Shown here piece by piece: positions 1 to 10,842 of a stretch of DNA of 64,000 nucleotides (its first letter is position 1; every line of letters starts with the position of its first letter). The DNA is taken from contig CM075760.1 in NCBI GenBank assembly GCA_037974335.1, positions 4,690,859 to 4,754,858 of the forward strand, read 5' to 3'. The position numbers were made by a program, and so were the translations under genes. Origin of the DNA: Prionace glauca. Its lineage: Eukaryota; Chordata; Chondrichthyes; Carcharhiniformes; Carcharhinidae. The notes beneath the pieces are model-generated. The model had not been told where the DNA came from. It saw only the letters and a list, made by a program, of their open reading frames with translations, and searched no databases.

Positions 1-14
1 TTGACTCAGTGTGA

Positions 15-150
15 GGTTTCTGTATTAGGCAATGCCCATGGTGTGATTCTGTACCATTGCACAGCAGAGTAATGAAAGTCTCCAATTTCTGCGCTACTTT
101 CGCGATGTAATTCGCGGAGATGTTGTTTTGTTTCCATACTGCTGTTCTAG
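15..150 (-). pseudogene. V-segment-like relic with RSS-like 3' flank, duplicate copy 1
   Basis: On the minus strand one frame gives AEIGDFHYSAVQWYRI, which resembles the framework-3/CDR3 end of an Ig or TCR V region (pattern E-x-GDYYCAV), with Ser where the second Cys should be. It is followed by CACCATG (37-43; keeps CAC, 5 of 7 to the consensus heptamer), a 13-bp gap and ACAGAAACC (15-23; 8 of 9 to the nonamer). The upstream framework is frame-broken and no leader was found. The tandem copy near 14.8 kb has a perfect nonamer at the matching place. A spacer of 13 instead of 12 and the weak heptamer argue against function. This is a weak call, and chance resemblance is possible. Confidence 0.3.
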
Positions 151-573
151 TGATGATCCAAATTGGAGACTGTCCTGGGTTCTGCTGTCACCCATCCAGT
201 GTGAAAGATCTGCAAAGTCTATGGGCGAGTGGGGATGGGGGGCGAGGGGTGGGCGTGGGAGCAAGGTTGGGAAGCGCAATTGTTTCGGGGCTAATAATTT
301 CTGAGACATGCCTGCACAAATGAAAGCTAGTTAGCGTCCCTGAAGGACATTTTGGAATCTGGATAGACTGTGTGCTGAAATGAATGAAGAAACGAGTTAT
401 CCACCTGGAGGTAGATGACCAATGATGAAACAAGACAAATCCGAAGGCATGCTGCTTTGATGAAGATTGCGTCTCTACAATTATTTTGGTAAGCTGCATG
501 TGTAGGAAAACTCTATTTTCTTGAATATTGTTCCTGGCACTGATAAAGAGTGCTCAAGTGATTCTGTTCCTTA

Positions 574-916
574 GGGCGGCACGGTAGCACAGTGGTTAGC
601 ACTGCTGCTTCACAGCTCCAGGGTCCTGGGTTCGATTCCCGGCTCGGGTCACTGCCTGTGTGGAGTTTGCACATTCTCCTCGAGTCTGCGTGGGTATTCT
701 CCGGGTGCTCCGGTTTCCTCCCACAGTCCAAAGATGTGCGGGTTAGGTTCGTTGGCTCTGCTAAAATTGCCCCTTAGTATCCAGGGATGTGTAGGTTAGA
801 GGGATTAGCAGGTAAAATGTGTAGGGATATGGGGATAGGGTCTGGGTGGGATTGTGTTCGGTGCAAACTCGATGGGCCGAAGGGCCTGTTTCTGCACTGT
901 AGGGTTCTATGGTTCT
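574..916 (+). repeat. tRNA-derived SINE, family A, full length
   Basis: It starts GGGCGGCACGGTAGCACAGT and carries a pol III A box (TAGCACAGTGG) and a perfect B box (GGTTCGATTCC). A long non-tRNA body follows, then a 3' end with GGGCCGAAGGGCCTG and GGTTCTATGGTTCTA. It is absent from the matching place in the tandem copy (near 16600), so it inserted after the duplication. Four other full-length or near full-length copies lie in the window. It resembles the elasmobranch SINEs described as using CR1-type LINE machinery. Confidence 0.9.
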
Positions 917-1235
917 AAATTGTACGTGGGGACGACTAGATATTTACATGTGGATCATGTCTTTATTATATATGAAAGTAAAGTGTTTGAAAAGTGTTTA
1001 TTCATGGCTAATAGTTCTTATTAAAATACAATGGATAGACTTTGAAATTTTAATCTTGTTAACCTGTGTTTTCTGTCACAGTCCACATGGTGCAAAATTT
1101 GGTGGGCGTGCTGTCCAGTTTACTACATGTCTCTATTGAGTTAACATTAGCCTACATCTCTGGCACTTCAGGGGAGAGTGAGTTGGACATAATCATACCA
1201 AGTTGTGGCACTGGAGACACTTAGACATGATATCT

Positions 1236-2137
1236 TCATCGTTTAATGAATTGTATAAACACAGTAATAGGATATGCCACCACATTTCTGAACTCCTCTC
1301 TAAACTTAGCCTGGGTTACAGCATAAATACAAGTGTTTGTACAACAACTCATGAGCTGCAGCATGAAGCCCATTTCCAATACAAAATCAGGAAGCCACAT
1401 AGATTCATGCCCCAAAACCAACATTCGCCAGCATACAGAATACACCATAAACATTGTCCAAAATAATATGAAATTCGCTGAGATAACAAACAGCAAAATG
1501 ATGGATTTTTTTCGGTTTTCCATCTCTGGGTCACTTGTACGCTCTCCACTGCTCTTACCTCTGAGTCTCCTTCGGGCTCTGCTGGCCACTAATACATATC
1601 TGATAGTTAAATTGTTGAGCAGCAAAATCAGAACAAATGGGACACACGGAGTAAAGATATTATGAAGGAATTCGATTGTTGCCCAGACCTGAGATTCCAA
1701 AACACCACTTCTCACCTCACAAAACCAAGGGAAATTGATAAGCCAATATCTTGGTGATAGCATGTAATACCAGAAAATATTCTTTAAGCCACTCAGAACT
1801 GTCACTGTCCCCAAGACAACAAGTGCGATTTTCACATTGCAATATTTATCTTTCGCCTTCTGCCAGCAAATTGCTACAAATCTATCAAAAGTGAAACTGA
1901 CAGTGAACCAGACTGAACAGTCTGTTGCTGCATAAAGCAGGACAGCATGAATATTGCACACGTGGATATCATACACAAAAGTAAACTGTCTCCAATAAAC
2001 AATAGGAATGTGCCTCAATATCAGGTCAATGATCACGACGAGTAGATCCGCTGCTGCCATGGCCACCAGATAGCAAGTGACACATTTGGAGAGACCACAT
2101 TTACCCCGGCACAGGATTACAATCGTCAGCAAGTTAA
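1236..2137 (-). CDS. GPR139-like class A GPCR, exon 2 (intact copy)
   Basis: This exon encodes 299 residues plus one split codon and the stop, and covers most of a seven-transmembrane receptor. It starts after a poly-pyrimidine tract and CAG at 2138-2140 in phase 1, giving VNLLTIVILCRGKCGLSKC. Visible class A marks are Cys3.25 in HVCNIHA, a DRF variant of the DRY motif (FTFDRFVAIC), an extracellular-loop-2 Cys (PWFCEV), a Trp in TM6 (ILFWT, without the usual Pro) and a degenerate TM7 motif (NTCIYAV) followed by a basic helix 8. Together with exon 1 at 5617-5713 it gives about 332 aa. The family is named GPR139-like from the overall pattern. Such receptors are orphan-like Gq/Gi-type neuronal or peptide/amino-acid sensing receptors in vertebrates, and the ligand here is unknown. 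Assigning it to GPR139 itself is not justified because divergence is high. Confidence 0.88.
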
Positions 2138-2217
2138 CTGCATGGAAAAAAAAAACGTATGGATCTGTCATTTTTATTCATTCAATGGATACGACTGTCG
2201 TTGACTTAATCAGCATT

Positions 2218-2312
2218 GGTACACATTCCTAATTTCCCTTGCAAAGGTGGCAGTGAGTTACGTTCTTGAGCTGCCATATTGAAAGTGGTGTGCCTATACC
2301 CATAATGCTATT
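2218..2312 (+). repeat. Dispersed repeat R, partial copy in receptor intron
   Basis: The segment (cattcctaatttcccttgca and on) matches part of a longer non-coding repeat seen at 40797, 50622 and 54736. The duplicate copy has the same piece at 18350-18430, so it predates the duplication. The class of this repeat is not recognised. Confidence 0.6.
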
Positions 2313-2998
2313 AAGAACATAAGAACATAAGAAATAGGAGCAGGAGTAGGCCATCTGGCCCTTAGAGCCTGCCCCGCCATTCAATAAGATCATGGCTGAT
2401 CTGTCGTGACTCAGCTCCACCTTCCCGCTCTCTCCCCATAACCCTTAATCCCTTCTCTTATCAAAAACCCATCAACCCGTTTCTTAAAAATATTTAGCGA
2501 GGCAGCCTCCACCACTTCAACGGGCAGAGAATTCCAGAGATTCACCACCCTTTGAGTGAAGAAGTTCCTCCTCAACTCTGTTCTAAACCGCCCCCCCTTT
2601 ATCTTGAGGCTGTGCCCCCTAGTCCTACTGTCTTTTTTGAGCGGGAAGAGTCTCTCCACCTCTATCCTATCCATCCCATTCATCATCTTATACGTCTCAA
2701 TGAGATCTCCCCTCATTCTTCTAAACTCTAACGAGTACAAGCCTAGTTTATTCAGCCTCTCCTCATAGCTCAATCCCCTCAACTCCGGTATCAGCCGAGT
2801 AAACATCCTCTGCACTCCCTCCAGGGCCAAAATATCCTTGCGCAGGTGGGGCGCCCAAAACTGCACATAGTACTCCAGCTGCAGCCTCACCAATGCCCTA
2901 TACAGCTGCAGCAAGACCTTCCTACTTTTATATTCAATCCCCCTCGCTATGAAGGCCAGCATCCCATTCGCCTTACTGACCACCTGCTGCACCTGCAA
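2313..2998 (-). repeat. CR1-type LINE, family A, 5'-truncated
   Basis: On the minus strand it encodes the C-terminal region of a CR1 ORF2 (LYRALVRLQLEYYVQFW ... FFTQRVVNLWNSLPVEVV). It ends with a short 3'UTR (GATCAGCCATGATCTTATTG) and a TTATGTTCTTATG tail. Only about 690 bp of the 3' end is present. The duplicate copy near 18.44 kb has the uninterrupted sequence ataatgctattgaattg, which marks this as a later insertion. Confidence 0.92.
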
Positions 2999-3728
2999 TT
3001 GAATTGCTACCGTAAGGATTACTATCAGTTTCACTGAGTAATTACTGAATTTATAAATTGTGCAATTCTATGCATTAATGCATTCAAACGAACGTTTCAA
3101 CGAGTGTTTTGAATGTGGCATACAATCTGCTTAAATAACTGTAAGATAAGAGTTAATTTTTCGGATAAAATATCACATGCGGTTCTACATTTGAACAGAC
3201 ATCAGATAAAGTTTACTGATGAGCTGGAGATGCCTTTCATTCTCCAGTGCAAAGAATTTTAGTCCTGCGGCAAATACTAAAAAAAATCATAATCGCAGCA
3301 ACTAATTTCCCATTCGGTGAAGTAGAACTGAGTTCATGGAGCTTCAATAGCCTCATAGAGTGAGCCAAGTTTGTGGTTTGAGATCATTTATTTGGAGAAT
3401 CATCATCAACTCCTCCTCTACGTCATTGCATATTGAAACTTGGTTCTGCAGAAAAAACAGGAGGTTGTGAGGGGAATAGCGACGCTTATTAGGGAAAGAA
3501 CCAAAACTCAGTCAAGTTATTGACCTTGCCCCATTCTAATACATGTCTGGCCACTAATACATGTCTGATAGTTAAATTGTTGAGCAGCAAAATCAGAACA
3601 AATGGGACACATGGAGTAAAGATGTGACACTGCCCGGGAGTAAGCCACATTTCCTTCTATTCATAAGTGACCTTTTGTTAAGGCTGTGAGAATGACAGTC
3701 GAAATCCTGTTCCTGATCAGTTTCCTAT

Positions 3729-4019
3729 CATTTTTAAAAATTTTATTCATTAGCCGCAAGTAAGACTTACACTAACAAAGCAATGAAGGTGCCATGAAAT
3801 TCCCCGAGTCACCAAGGTCCAACGCCTGTTCAAGTCAATGCACCTAACCAGCACGTCTTTCAGAGTGTTGGAGAAACCGGAGCATCTGGAAGAAAACCAT
3901 GCACACACGGGGAGAACGTGCAAATTCCACACAGACAGTGACCCAAGCCGGAAATCGAACCCGGGTCCCCGATGGTGTGAGGCAGCGCTGCCAACCAGTG
4001 TGTGCTACCGTGCCACCCA
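3729..4019 (-). repeat. tRNA-derived SINE, family B, copy shared by both duplicates
   Basis: On the minus strand it has a head with GGCACGGTAGCAC and B box GGTTCGATTTCC, a body like family A, and a different 3' end that includes TTCATTGCTTTGTTAGTGTA and finishes in an AATAAA-like tail. The same element occupies 19078-19353 in the other duplicate, so it was in place before the duplication. Confidence 0.85.
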
Positions 4020-4493
4020 TTCTGTACTGGAGTGTGTGGAAAATCATCTGTGTTCTTGATCTTCCCTCCTGCACTCAAGATGAATTTGTACCTCAGAAAC
4101 TGGGTTCAAGCTCTTGCAATGATTGAGAGGTTAGAGAGCGTGACGAGAACAGGCTCCCGTGCTTCCCCTGATTTGCAGATTGTTGCTATGAAATTGGAGG
4201 CAAGAAGGAAATCTATAATCCAGGTATACGAGCAGAAACAGTGTAATGGTAGAACGGGGTTCTAAACAATTCCTGGATTTGTCCTGTGTCTGACAGTTTT
4301 CAATTCGATAGCTTGTTAAAGTAGAATCCAGGAAACGATTATTATTTTGTAACCAAATGTCAGGTAAATGCAAATATTTTCCAAAAGTAAGTACTCGCAC
4401 TATCTGTAGCCAATTAAGTTTGCCAATGGCATGGATACAGTTGAATCATGGGAGCTATCTCGAAATAAGAACGTTATTGCAATTTTGAAAACA

Positions 4494-4834
4494 TTCATAG
4501 AATCATAGAACCCTACGGTGCAGAAAGAGGTCCTTTGGCCCATCGAGTCTGCACCAAACACAATTCCACACAGGCCCTACCCCCATATATTGTACCCACT
4601 AATCCCTCTAACTGACGCATCCCTGGACACCAAGGGACAGTTTCTTGCATGGTCAATCAACCTAACCCACACATCTTTGGGCTGTGGGAGGAAACCAGAG
4701 TACCTTGAGGAAACCCACGCAGGCACGAGGAGAATGTGCAAACTCCACACAGACAGTGACCCGAGTTGGGAATTGAACCCAGGGTCCTGAAGCTGTGAAG
4801 TAGCAGTGCTAATCATTGTGCTACCGTGCCGCCC
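4494..4834 (-). repeat. SINE family A, copy shared by both duplicates
   Basis: The minus-strand SINE runs from the head GGGCGGCACGGTAGCAC (right end) to the tail TTCTATGATTCTATG (left end). Its orthologous copy at 20524-20856 has lost part of the tRNA-like head. It is therefore older than the duplication. Confidence 0.88.
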
Positions 4835-5282
4835 ATTCTGCGACAATGTCATACATTTTCTAAGGTGGAGACACAGGCAGAAGACTAAAGCTCTCTTCAA
4901 TTCTATAACCACTGTCATACAAGATACAAGAATTTACAGTTAAAGAAAGAAACCAGGAAAGTTGCGCTGAAATAATTGAGAGATCCCTTCCTAGCATGAA
5001 ATTCAATGATACCGATCGATAATCGGGTTGCATATATTAAAAAGTCCAAAGAAAAATAATCAATTTAATTGTGGAGATTAATCAAGATTATTACAATATT
5101 AAAATATTTAGAAATGACAATCGTGATTTGGTTTTGAAGATTGAGAATGTAACTTTACCCAGTTGAGCAAGATATTTTCAACAACTATTTGTTATCTCAT
5201 CCCTCGAATTGATATCTACAATTCGGGAAAATATTGATATCGATCCACATGTCAAATATTAAATTCTAAACTTTGTTACATA

Positions 5283-5312
5283 AGAACATAAGAACGTAAG
5301 ACAGTTGTTGAG
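5283..5312 (-). repeat. Tail-only LINE family A insertion (about 30 bp)
   Basis: The short string acataagaacataagaacg matches only the terminal tail of LINE family A. The duplicate copy reads straight through (aaactttgttgagacagtag at about 21964). It looks like an extreme 5' truncation with a short target duplication around ttgtt. Confidence 0.55.
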
Positions 5313-5616
5313 ACAGTAGCATGTTTTACTCTAAAGACGAATGAAACAGGTAGGAGACAGGGAGAAAGTTAGAATGTGCCATTCATTGATCTCATACCCA
5401 AAGCAAAATCAGTGCCAAAACAGCAGTAGTGCGTGAATCCGTAGTCTTAAAACAGATGGGAACAGTAATAAAGTGAGACACAATTTCTGGATTTAACAGT
5501 TGTATCGATAAAATCGCCAGAAACACCAATAGCAGTTAAGGAGATAGTAAATGACAAGGATATTAATAGTGTTAAAATGTAACTTGTCTAATTAATAGCG
5601 GGATGCACAGACTTAC

Positions 5617-5713
5617 CGGGAACACCAATGGCAGCCAGAGTGGGGTACAAAACCTCCTGAACTTCAATGAGAAAATTTGTTATTTGTCCGTTTATTGAAA
5701 GACTCTTTGCCAT
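5617..5713 (-). CDS. GPR139-like class A GPCR, exon 1 (intact copy)
   Basis: This exon encodes MAKSLSINGQITNFLIEVQE and continues VLYPTLAAIGVP plus one base. It ends at a strong donor (G|GTAAGT, donor at 5611-5616). It supplies the extracellular N terminus and the first half of TM1, and splices in phase 1 to exon 2 at 2137. The motif YPTLAAIGVP followed by VNLLTIVIL is typical of this receptor family. An upstream in-frame ATG (MLK, at 5723) and a further one (MWV, near 5773) are open and conserved in the duplicate, so the true start may lie upstream. No signal peptide is expected. The intron is about 3.5 kb and is filled with repeats. Confidence 0.82.
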
Positions 5714-5929
5714 TTTCAGCATCTCTGTGGACCGGCCAATCCCTATTCCTGCCGGGGGTAATCGTGTCACCCACATTGTGGAATGACAGATTGAAGATGT
5801 TTCCCTATTAATAGAGGAGGCAAACTCCTCTGGTCGCAGAAGCGGAGGTCTATGGAGACCGGTGTTACTCGCAGTCACTGAACAAACATGTTTTGTTAAC
5901 CGTTTTGAAACAAACAATTTTCCTCATGC

Positions 5930-6740
5930 TTTAATCGAGGGTCTACTATAGTGATATCTTTACTCATGTTCAGAACAATGGAACAGCAGATTAGAGAAAT
6001 CTTATCACCAAATCACAATTTTTTGATAAATATAGCCCGGAATAATTATGAGCCGGCAAAGATAATAGCAGCGATCAGATGTGGAGCCATTATTCATATA
6101 TTAACTGACAGACTGTAATTCCAGCACCATGAATTCGGGCGTACCTGATGATACTGAGTGTCAGCCACCAATTACGGTCACAAATCACAGAAAGTTAGCT
6201 GTTACATGTAAGAGATAAAATGCACAATAGCGATTTCAATGGATAATCTCTGAATAACATGACTATTCCCATCAGACAAGTCAATGGTGGGCTCATGGCG
6301 TCTTGTTTAGACTTCCATAGAATTGTGTTAACAGAAAGTTTATCGATGGAAGACAGAGACAACCACGAGGAAATGTTGTGGTGTACGAAAAATGTTGTGT
6401 GAGATATATGAAGCGATGTACGTGATATAACGTTGATATTCTGTAATTTTGAATTACTTTAGTTGATTGGCTTGGGGATTGTGTCTCACTTGCATATGGA
6501 TTTCGTAATGGGTATGTCATCCATTTTATCTGTGGCTTCTAGTATCAAGAGGATGGATTGTGGCTGAATGGTCTTCAGACTTTAACTTTGGACATGCTGA
6601 AAGATCTTCAATCAAGCAAACCTGATTTTTGTTTAAAGTTATATTTTCACTGTGCTGGGATATCTTGCCACCAATTGGGCCTGGAACTTACCAAAGTACG
6701 CGTGGCGTCAGATAGAACAGCCTGTCTTTAGTGACGAGTG
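5930..6740. other. Single-copy AT-rich stretch, nothing recognised
   Basis: This stretch begins just past the right end of duplication copy 1. No coding potential, repeat or RNA structure could be supported. It should hold the promoter side of the intact GPR139-like receptor, but no specific element is clear. Confidence 0.4.
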
Positions 6741-6744
6741 ACTA

Positions 6745-7803
6745 GTCTTTGGTGACTAGTGGAGTGCCGCAGGGATTAGTGCTGGGGCCTCAGCTATTGA
6801 CCATTTATATATGTGATCTGGAGGAGGGGGCTGAGTGTAGGGTAACGAAATTTGCTGATGATACCAAGATGAGTGGAAAAGCAAATTGTGTGGAGGGTGA
6901 GGAAAGTCCACAGAGAGATCTGGATAGGCTGAGCGAGTGGGCAAGGACCTGGCAGATGGAGTATAATGTTAGCAGTGTGAGGTGCTCCACTTTGACAGAA
7001 ATAATAGTAGGAGGGATTACTATTTAAAGGGTGAAAAGCTGCAGCATGCTACGGTGCAGAGGGACCTGGGGGTCCTTGTACATGAGTCGAAAAAACCCAG
7101 TCTACAGGTGCAGCAGGTGATCAAGAAGGCGAATGGAATGCTAGCCTTTACAGTGAGGGGGATAGAATATAAAAGCAGGGAGGTCTTGCTGCAACTGTAC
7201 AGGGCACTGGTGAGGCCACAGCTGGAGTACTGTGTGCAGTTTTGTTCGCCGCACTTGCGCAAGCATATACTGGCCTTGGAGGGAGTGCAGAGGAGGTTCA
7301 CTAGGCTGATATCGGGAATGAGGGGGTTGGACTATGAAGAGAGACTAAATAGACTAGGCCCGTACTCGTTGGAATTTAGAAGAATGAGGGGGTATCTTGT
7401 AGAGACGTATAAGATAATGAAAGGGATGGATAGGGTAGAGGTAGAGAGATTCTTCCCGCTTAGAAAGGATAGCAGGACAAGAGGGCACAGCCTCAAGATA
7501 AGTGGGAGTGGGGGGGGGGGGGGGCAGAGTTTAGATCGGAGTTAAGTAGGAACTTCTTCACTCAAAGGGTGGTGAATCTCTGGAATTCTCTGCCCGTTGA
7601 AGTGGTGGAGGCTACCTCGCTTAACGTATTTAAGTCACGGGTAGATAGGTTTTTGACAGATAAGGGAATTAAGGGTCATGGGGAGAAAGTGGGAAAGTGG
7701 AACTGATCCACTTCAGATCAGCCACGATCTTATTGAATGGCGGGGCAGGCTCGAAAGGCCAGATGGCCTACTCCTGCTCCCATTTCTTATGTTCTTACGT
7801 CTT
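6745..7803 (+). repeat. CR1-type LINE, family A variant, 5'-truncated
   Basis: It begins inside the reverse transcriptase domain (TSGVPQGLVLGP ... FADDTKMSG, with the FADD catalytic motif) and continues through the C-terminal region to a 3'UTR and TTCTTATGTTCTTACG tail. The frame breaks after about residue 90 and again at a run of 14 G near 7508-7523, so it cannot encode an active protein. Confidence 0.92.
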
Positions 7804-7809
7804 TAGCAG

Positions 7810-8890
7810 GGAGAAGTTGTTTACAAACTTTTGCAGCCAATGTTCTTTTATGGGCATTGCAATGTAAACTGCATGCACTTAAAGGCCTAAACAAGATGGA
7901 GTCTGGAGGGACCAATTCTTCTATCCTGGTTCTACTTGATTGATCTAATCGAAATATACAATTGTGGTTTCTGAACAATTCATTAGCTGATTGTGAAGGA
8001 ACTTTTGGAGTTTAAGTATGCCAACGCAACCAGCGTATTCAAGAGGCAGTGAGAAAGGACCAAACTCACAAGGAGGGGCAACTTCTGGAAGAAGAGAACA
8101 AAGGATTTATTCCATGTGACAACAAAATCCTAGCCTGGTGTTAATGTGCAAGTGGAAATCAACCTTAAGTTAAGTAACAGATAGTGGGTATTTGGTTTAC
8201 GCATCGCAAATATTTACTTCTGAAGCAGTCGCAGAATAAAGGAATTATGCTTAGGTATTTAAAGTCAACCTCTTGACTCAATTCGCTACAGGCGTTAATA
8301 TACACAGGTTTGTACAATAGGAAATAAACTTTTCAGTTGAAAAGTATTTTAGTACATCTTGACATTTCTTGCCTAATGACGACTGGTCGCCAAATCAAGT
8401 TGGACATATTGAGCGATGAAGAGCAGTGTTCGAGGGTGAGTGCTGTAACATTCCCACACTTGGACAATTGTATTGTTTCGCAATATCCCAAAGGATTGCT
8501 GACATTTTCTTGTGCAATCCGTTACAGGGTTCTACCAGACTGTCTGTAGGGAAACAAGGTACTCGTCCTGTCTTTCATGGGCGGCAGAGTAAGACATCCA
8601 GGCCCATAACCTCTCGGAGGGGATGTGCACCTTGTTCCATGAGTTTTAGACAATAATTATTCATTCATGCTAATCAGAAACAAGAAGATCAGTTTTACTG
8701 TTCGGATGATTTGTTAAAACTGAATTTTTACATAACTGTTTGTGGAAACAGTTGGATGGTGTTTCTGGAATGCAATTTGTTTTCCTTTCAGCGTGTGTTT
8801 GAGAGCGTGTGGAGGAGCGCCGCACATTGAGGCTACATCTTTTATTGACTTTGCACAACCTAGAAAAAGTTGCAACTCCGACCTACAAGA
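7810..8890. other. Unique sequence, nothing recognised
   Basis: No gene or repeat could be supported in this stretch downstream (on the minus strand) of the TCR V segment. Short open frames here lack splice, composition or similarity support. Confidence 0.35.
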
Positions 8891-8895
8891 CAAAG

Positions 8896-8934
8896 TGTTT
8901 TTGTACGGGTGTGAGAGTGTTTTCCGTCACTGTG
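8896..8934 (-). promoter_or_regulatory. 23-RSS of TCR alpha/delta-type V segment
   Basis: On the minus strand a consensus heptamer CACAGTG (8934-8928) is followed by exactly 23 bp and then the nonamer ACAAAAACA (8904-8896; 8 of 9 to ACAAAAACC). It sits directly 3' of the V coding end (YYCATGAGK). V genes of TCR loci use 23-bp-spacer signals, so position, spacer and both motifs agree with a V(D)J recombination signal. Confidence 0.88.
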
Positions 8935-9402
8935 CTTCCCCGCCCCAGTAGCACAATAGTACACGGCAGCATCAGTCAGCTGCAGACTCGAGATGTTGAG
9001 GCTTGTGTATTTAGTGGCCGGCTGCACTTCAGCAGAGAAACGTGTTTTAGCAAAGTCTGCTTTGCTCTCATCGCCGTAAGTATCCGTCCACAGTATAAAT
9101 TCGGGTTGCTCATCTGCGTGTCGCCGGTACCAGCTTAAGGTGCGCACTGTCCATGCAGCATTGTAGGTGCAGGTTAGAGCCCTTCTGTCCTCACATCAGA
9201 GAAGGGAGGTTGAGAAAGCGATGCTCTCCTACCCCTAACTGGGAAAAAAATAAACACGTTCAAATCAGGAAAGATAAAACTAGACGTGTTTCAATTTTAA
9301 ACTGAAACCTCATTTGTAATGGAAAGAAATATGAAATGTGTCCAGTCCTTTATTACCTGTCAGAAATGATCCCCACACAACCCAGATGCTGAATAGCTGC
9401 AT
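8935..9402 (-). pseudogene. TCR alpha/delta-type V segment, leader plus V exon, frameshift in FR1
   Basis: The leader exon at 9402-9357 encodes MQLFSIWVVWGSFLTG and ends with a phase-1 donor (G|GTAATA). The V exon at 9238-8935 follows a TTTTTTTCCCAG acceptor and starts with framework 1 (ASLSQPPFSDVRTEG). A one-base change of frame follows, and the rest is clean: LTCTYNAAWTVRTLSWYRR with the first Cys and conserved Trp, QPEFILW, KADFAKTRFSAEV, then LQLTDAAVYYCATG with the second Cys. This is a textbook TRAV/TRDV pattern. The single frameshift, near 9184, makes it a probable pseudogene as read. A sequencing error there would make it functional. No J, D or C segment is visible nearby. TRAV versus TRDV cannot be separated from this alone. 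Confidence 0.88.
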
Positions 9403-10460
9403 TGTCGCTGTCTGCGCTCTAAAGGGGGACTTCGATATTTGAAGATACCCCGTTCTAATCAATAATCTGCTGCTTAGTGTCATGTTGTTTTGACCTCACC
9501 TCTGGTGAGAAGGCTGAGGGCGAATGGAAACGCCTTGGATGGGCTGCAGAAAATTTCTGTACAGGGGGAGGGGCGGTGTTTCCACTCAGACCTGTTGTTG
9601 TAACCGGCATGGACAGAATCATTGTTGGATTGAGGTTTTGATGACTTAATGTTATACAATTCTTTTGTCTTTACCATTAAGAAACTCGGAAATTTTTTTA
9701 ATTTTGTCATTTAACACATTGTTCACTCAACACGTAATCTCTCAATGAATTTCTAGTTTGTGGTAATTCTTTGTAATTCATGTTATTAGAGCAATGGTGT
9801 AATTTATTCTGATAGAAGCGATTCGACAGGTGTTAATAATACATTTTCCTTCTGGATTAAAGACCATTTCATGCTGTTTGGTTTGGACTCTTCACGTTTG
9901 ATGTTGTTAATTCCATGTTTCATTGTGTTTATAATTATTTATCGATCCTTAACGAGTCTTCGTGCTTTGGATTTGCTTCGAGATACAGAAGGAGGCAAAG
10001 AGGCCGCCAAGAGGGTTCACAGCCTCCAGTGGGAGGTGTGGTGTGGATTCTCATTCAGAAGAACACAACAGCGTCGGAAAATGAAACTCCGTCCACGCAA
10101 CTGTCATTGGGATCACCTCAGGATATGGATCACATAAGCTTGTCTTCAGCTTCTTCATTGATCTTTACAATCAATGGTTTATATCTGGTTCAGATGCCAG
10201 ATTACGTCTTTCATTCACGTTTTTAATATTCCTCTGGTCATCGTCCACATATTGCCTCTCCTCTCCTACCCGTTTCTTTATGCCTGGAGTAATTCCTCAG
10301 GCAGTTGCATGTTTTATTCTGCTATTTATTGCCCGACGTAGATGAAGCAGGTATGTTGGTTCTAACATTTAAAATTCTATTTGTTCCTAAATTTGCTAGT
10401 TTTGTTTTGTCGAGAAAGCAACGAACTTGCTGCCCAGAGACTGATCTGCAACGAATACTA
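9403..10460. other. 5' side of the TCR V segment, nothing firm
   Basis: This is unique sequence upstream of the V leader. I found no convincing octamer, TATA or repeat. Short open frames at 9871-10226 have no supporting features. Confidence 0.35.
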
Positions 10461-10466
10461 TGACTT

Positions 10467-10483
10467 GCCGCCCTCTGGTGGGC
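10467..10483 (-). promoter_or_regulatory. CTCF-like motif, minus orientation
   Basis: On the minus strand GCCCACCAGAGGGCGGC closely fits the vertebrate CTCF core (CCACNAGRKGGCR). It is paired with a plus-strand motif about 350 bp to the right. It is a motif match only. Confidence 0.45.
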
Positions 10484-10823
10484 ATTCCGAGAAGGTAGAA
10501 AATCGACCCAATTGATGTGTTTAGAATTTTGTCCCTTTCAGAGAGTAAAATATAGTATTATAGATGCACTTTAAAGCCATCTATTCTCCTTCTGTCTGAA
10601 ATGCTGAGGACAACGGCTCTGTGACAGAATTCCCAGCGCACAGATCTGGAAAAGCGTCATCTTTGTCTGGAGGAGGTGGAGCAAAAAATAAAATTCTCCA
10701 CCAGAGGTGCATTATAAATTTGAAGAACAAGTTATAATTAAAAGCGCAGTCGTATTTATAATTGCAAATTGTTGAAAGCGAACTTTTTGGCAGTCGAAAG
10801 CTGCACGTTGTAGTTGCTCATTG

Positions 10824-10842
10824 CCACCGCCAGAGGGCAGTG
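10824..10842 (+). promoter_or_regulatory. CTCF-like motif, plus orientation
   Basis: CCACCGCCAGAGGGCAGTG contains CCGCCAGAGGGCAG, a good fit to the CTCF core. With the motif at 10467 it forms a divergent pair beside the TCR V pseudogene. Binding is not shown by sequence alone. Confidence 0.42.

Noticed and set aside
594-610. CACAGTG heptamers inside SINE heads
   Set aside because: They belong to the SINE tRNA-like head (AGCACAGTGGTTAGCAC), recur in every copy and lack a nonamer at 12 or 23 bp.
9871-10226. Short plus-strand open frames with a hydrophobic start
   Set aside because: There is no splice, homology or conserved motif. They are probably chance frames upstream of the TCR V segment.
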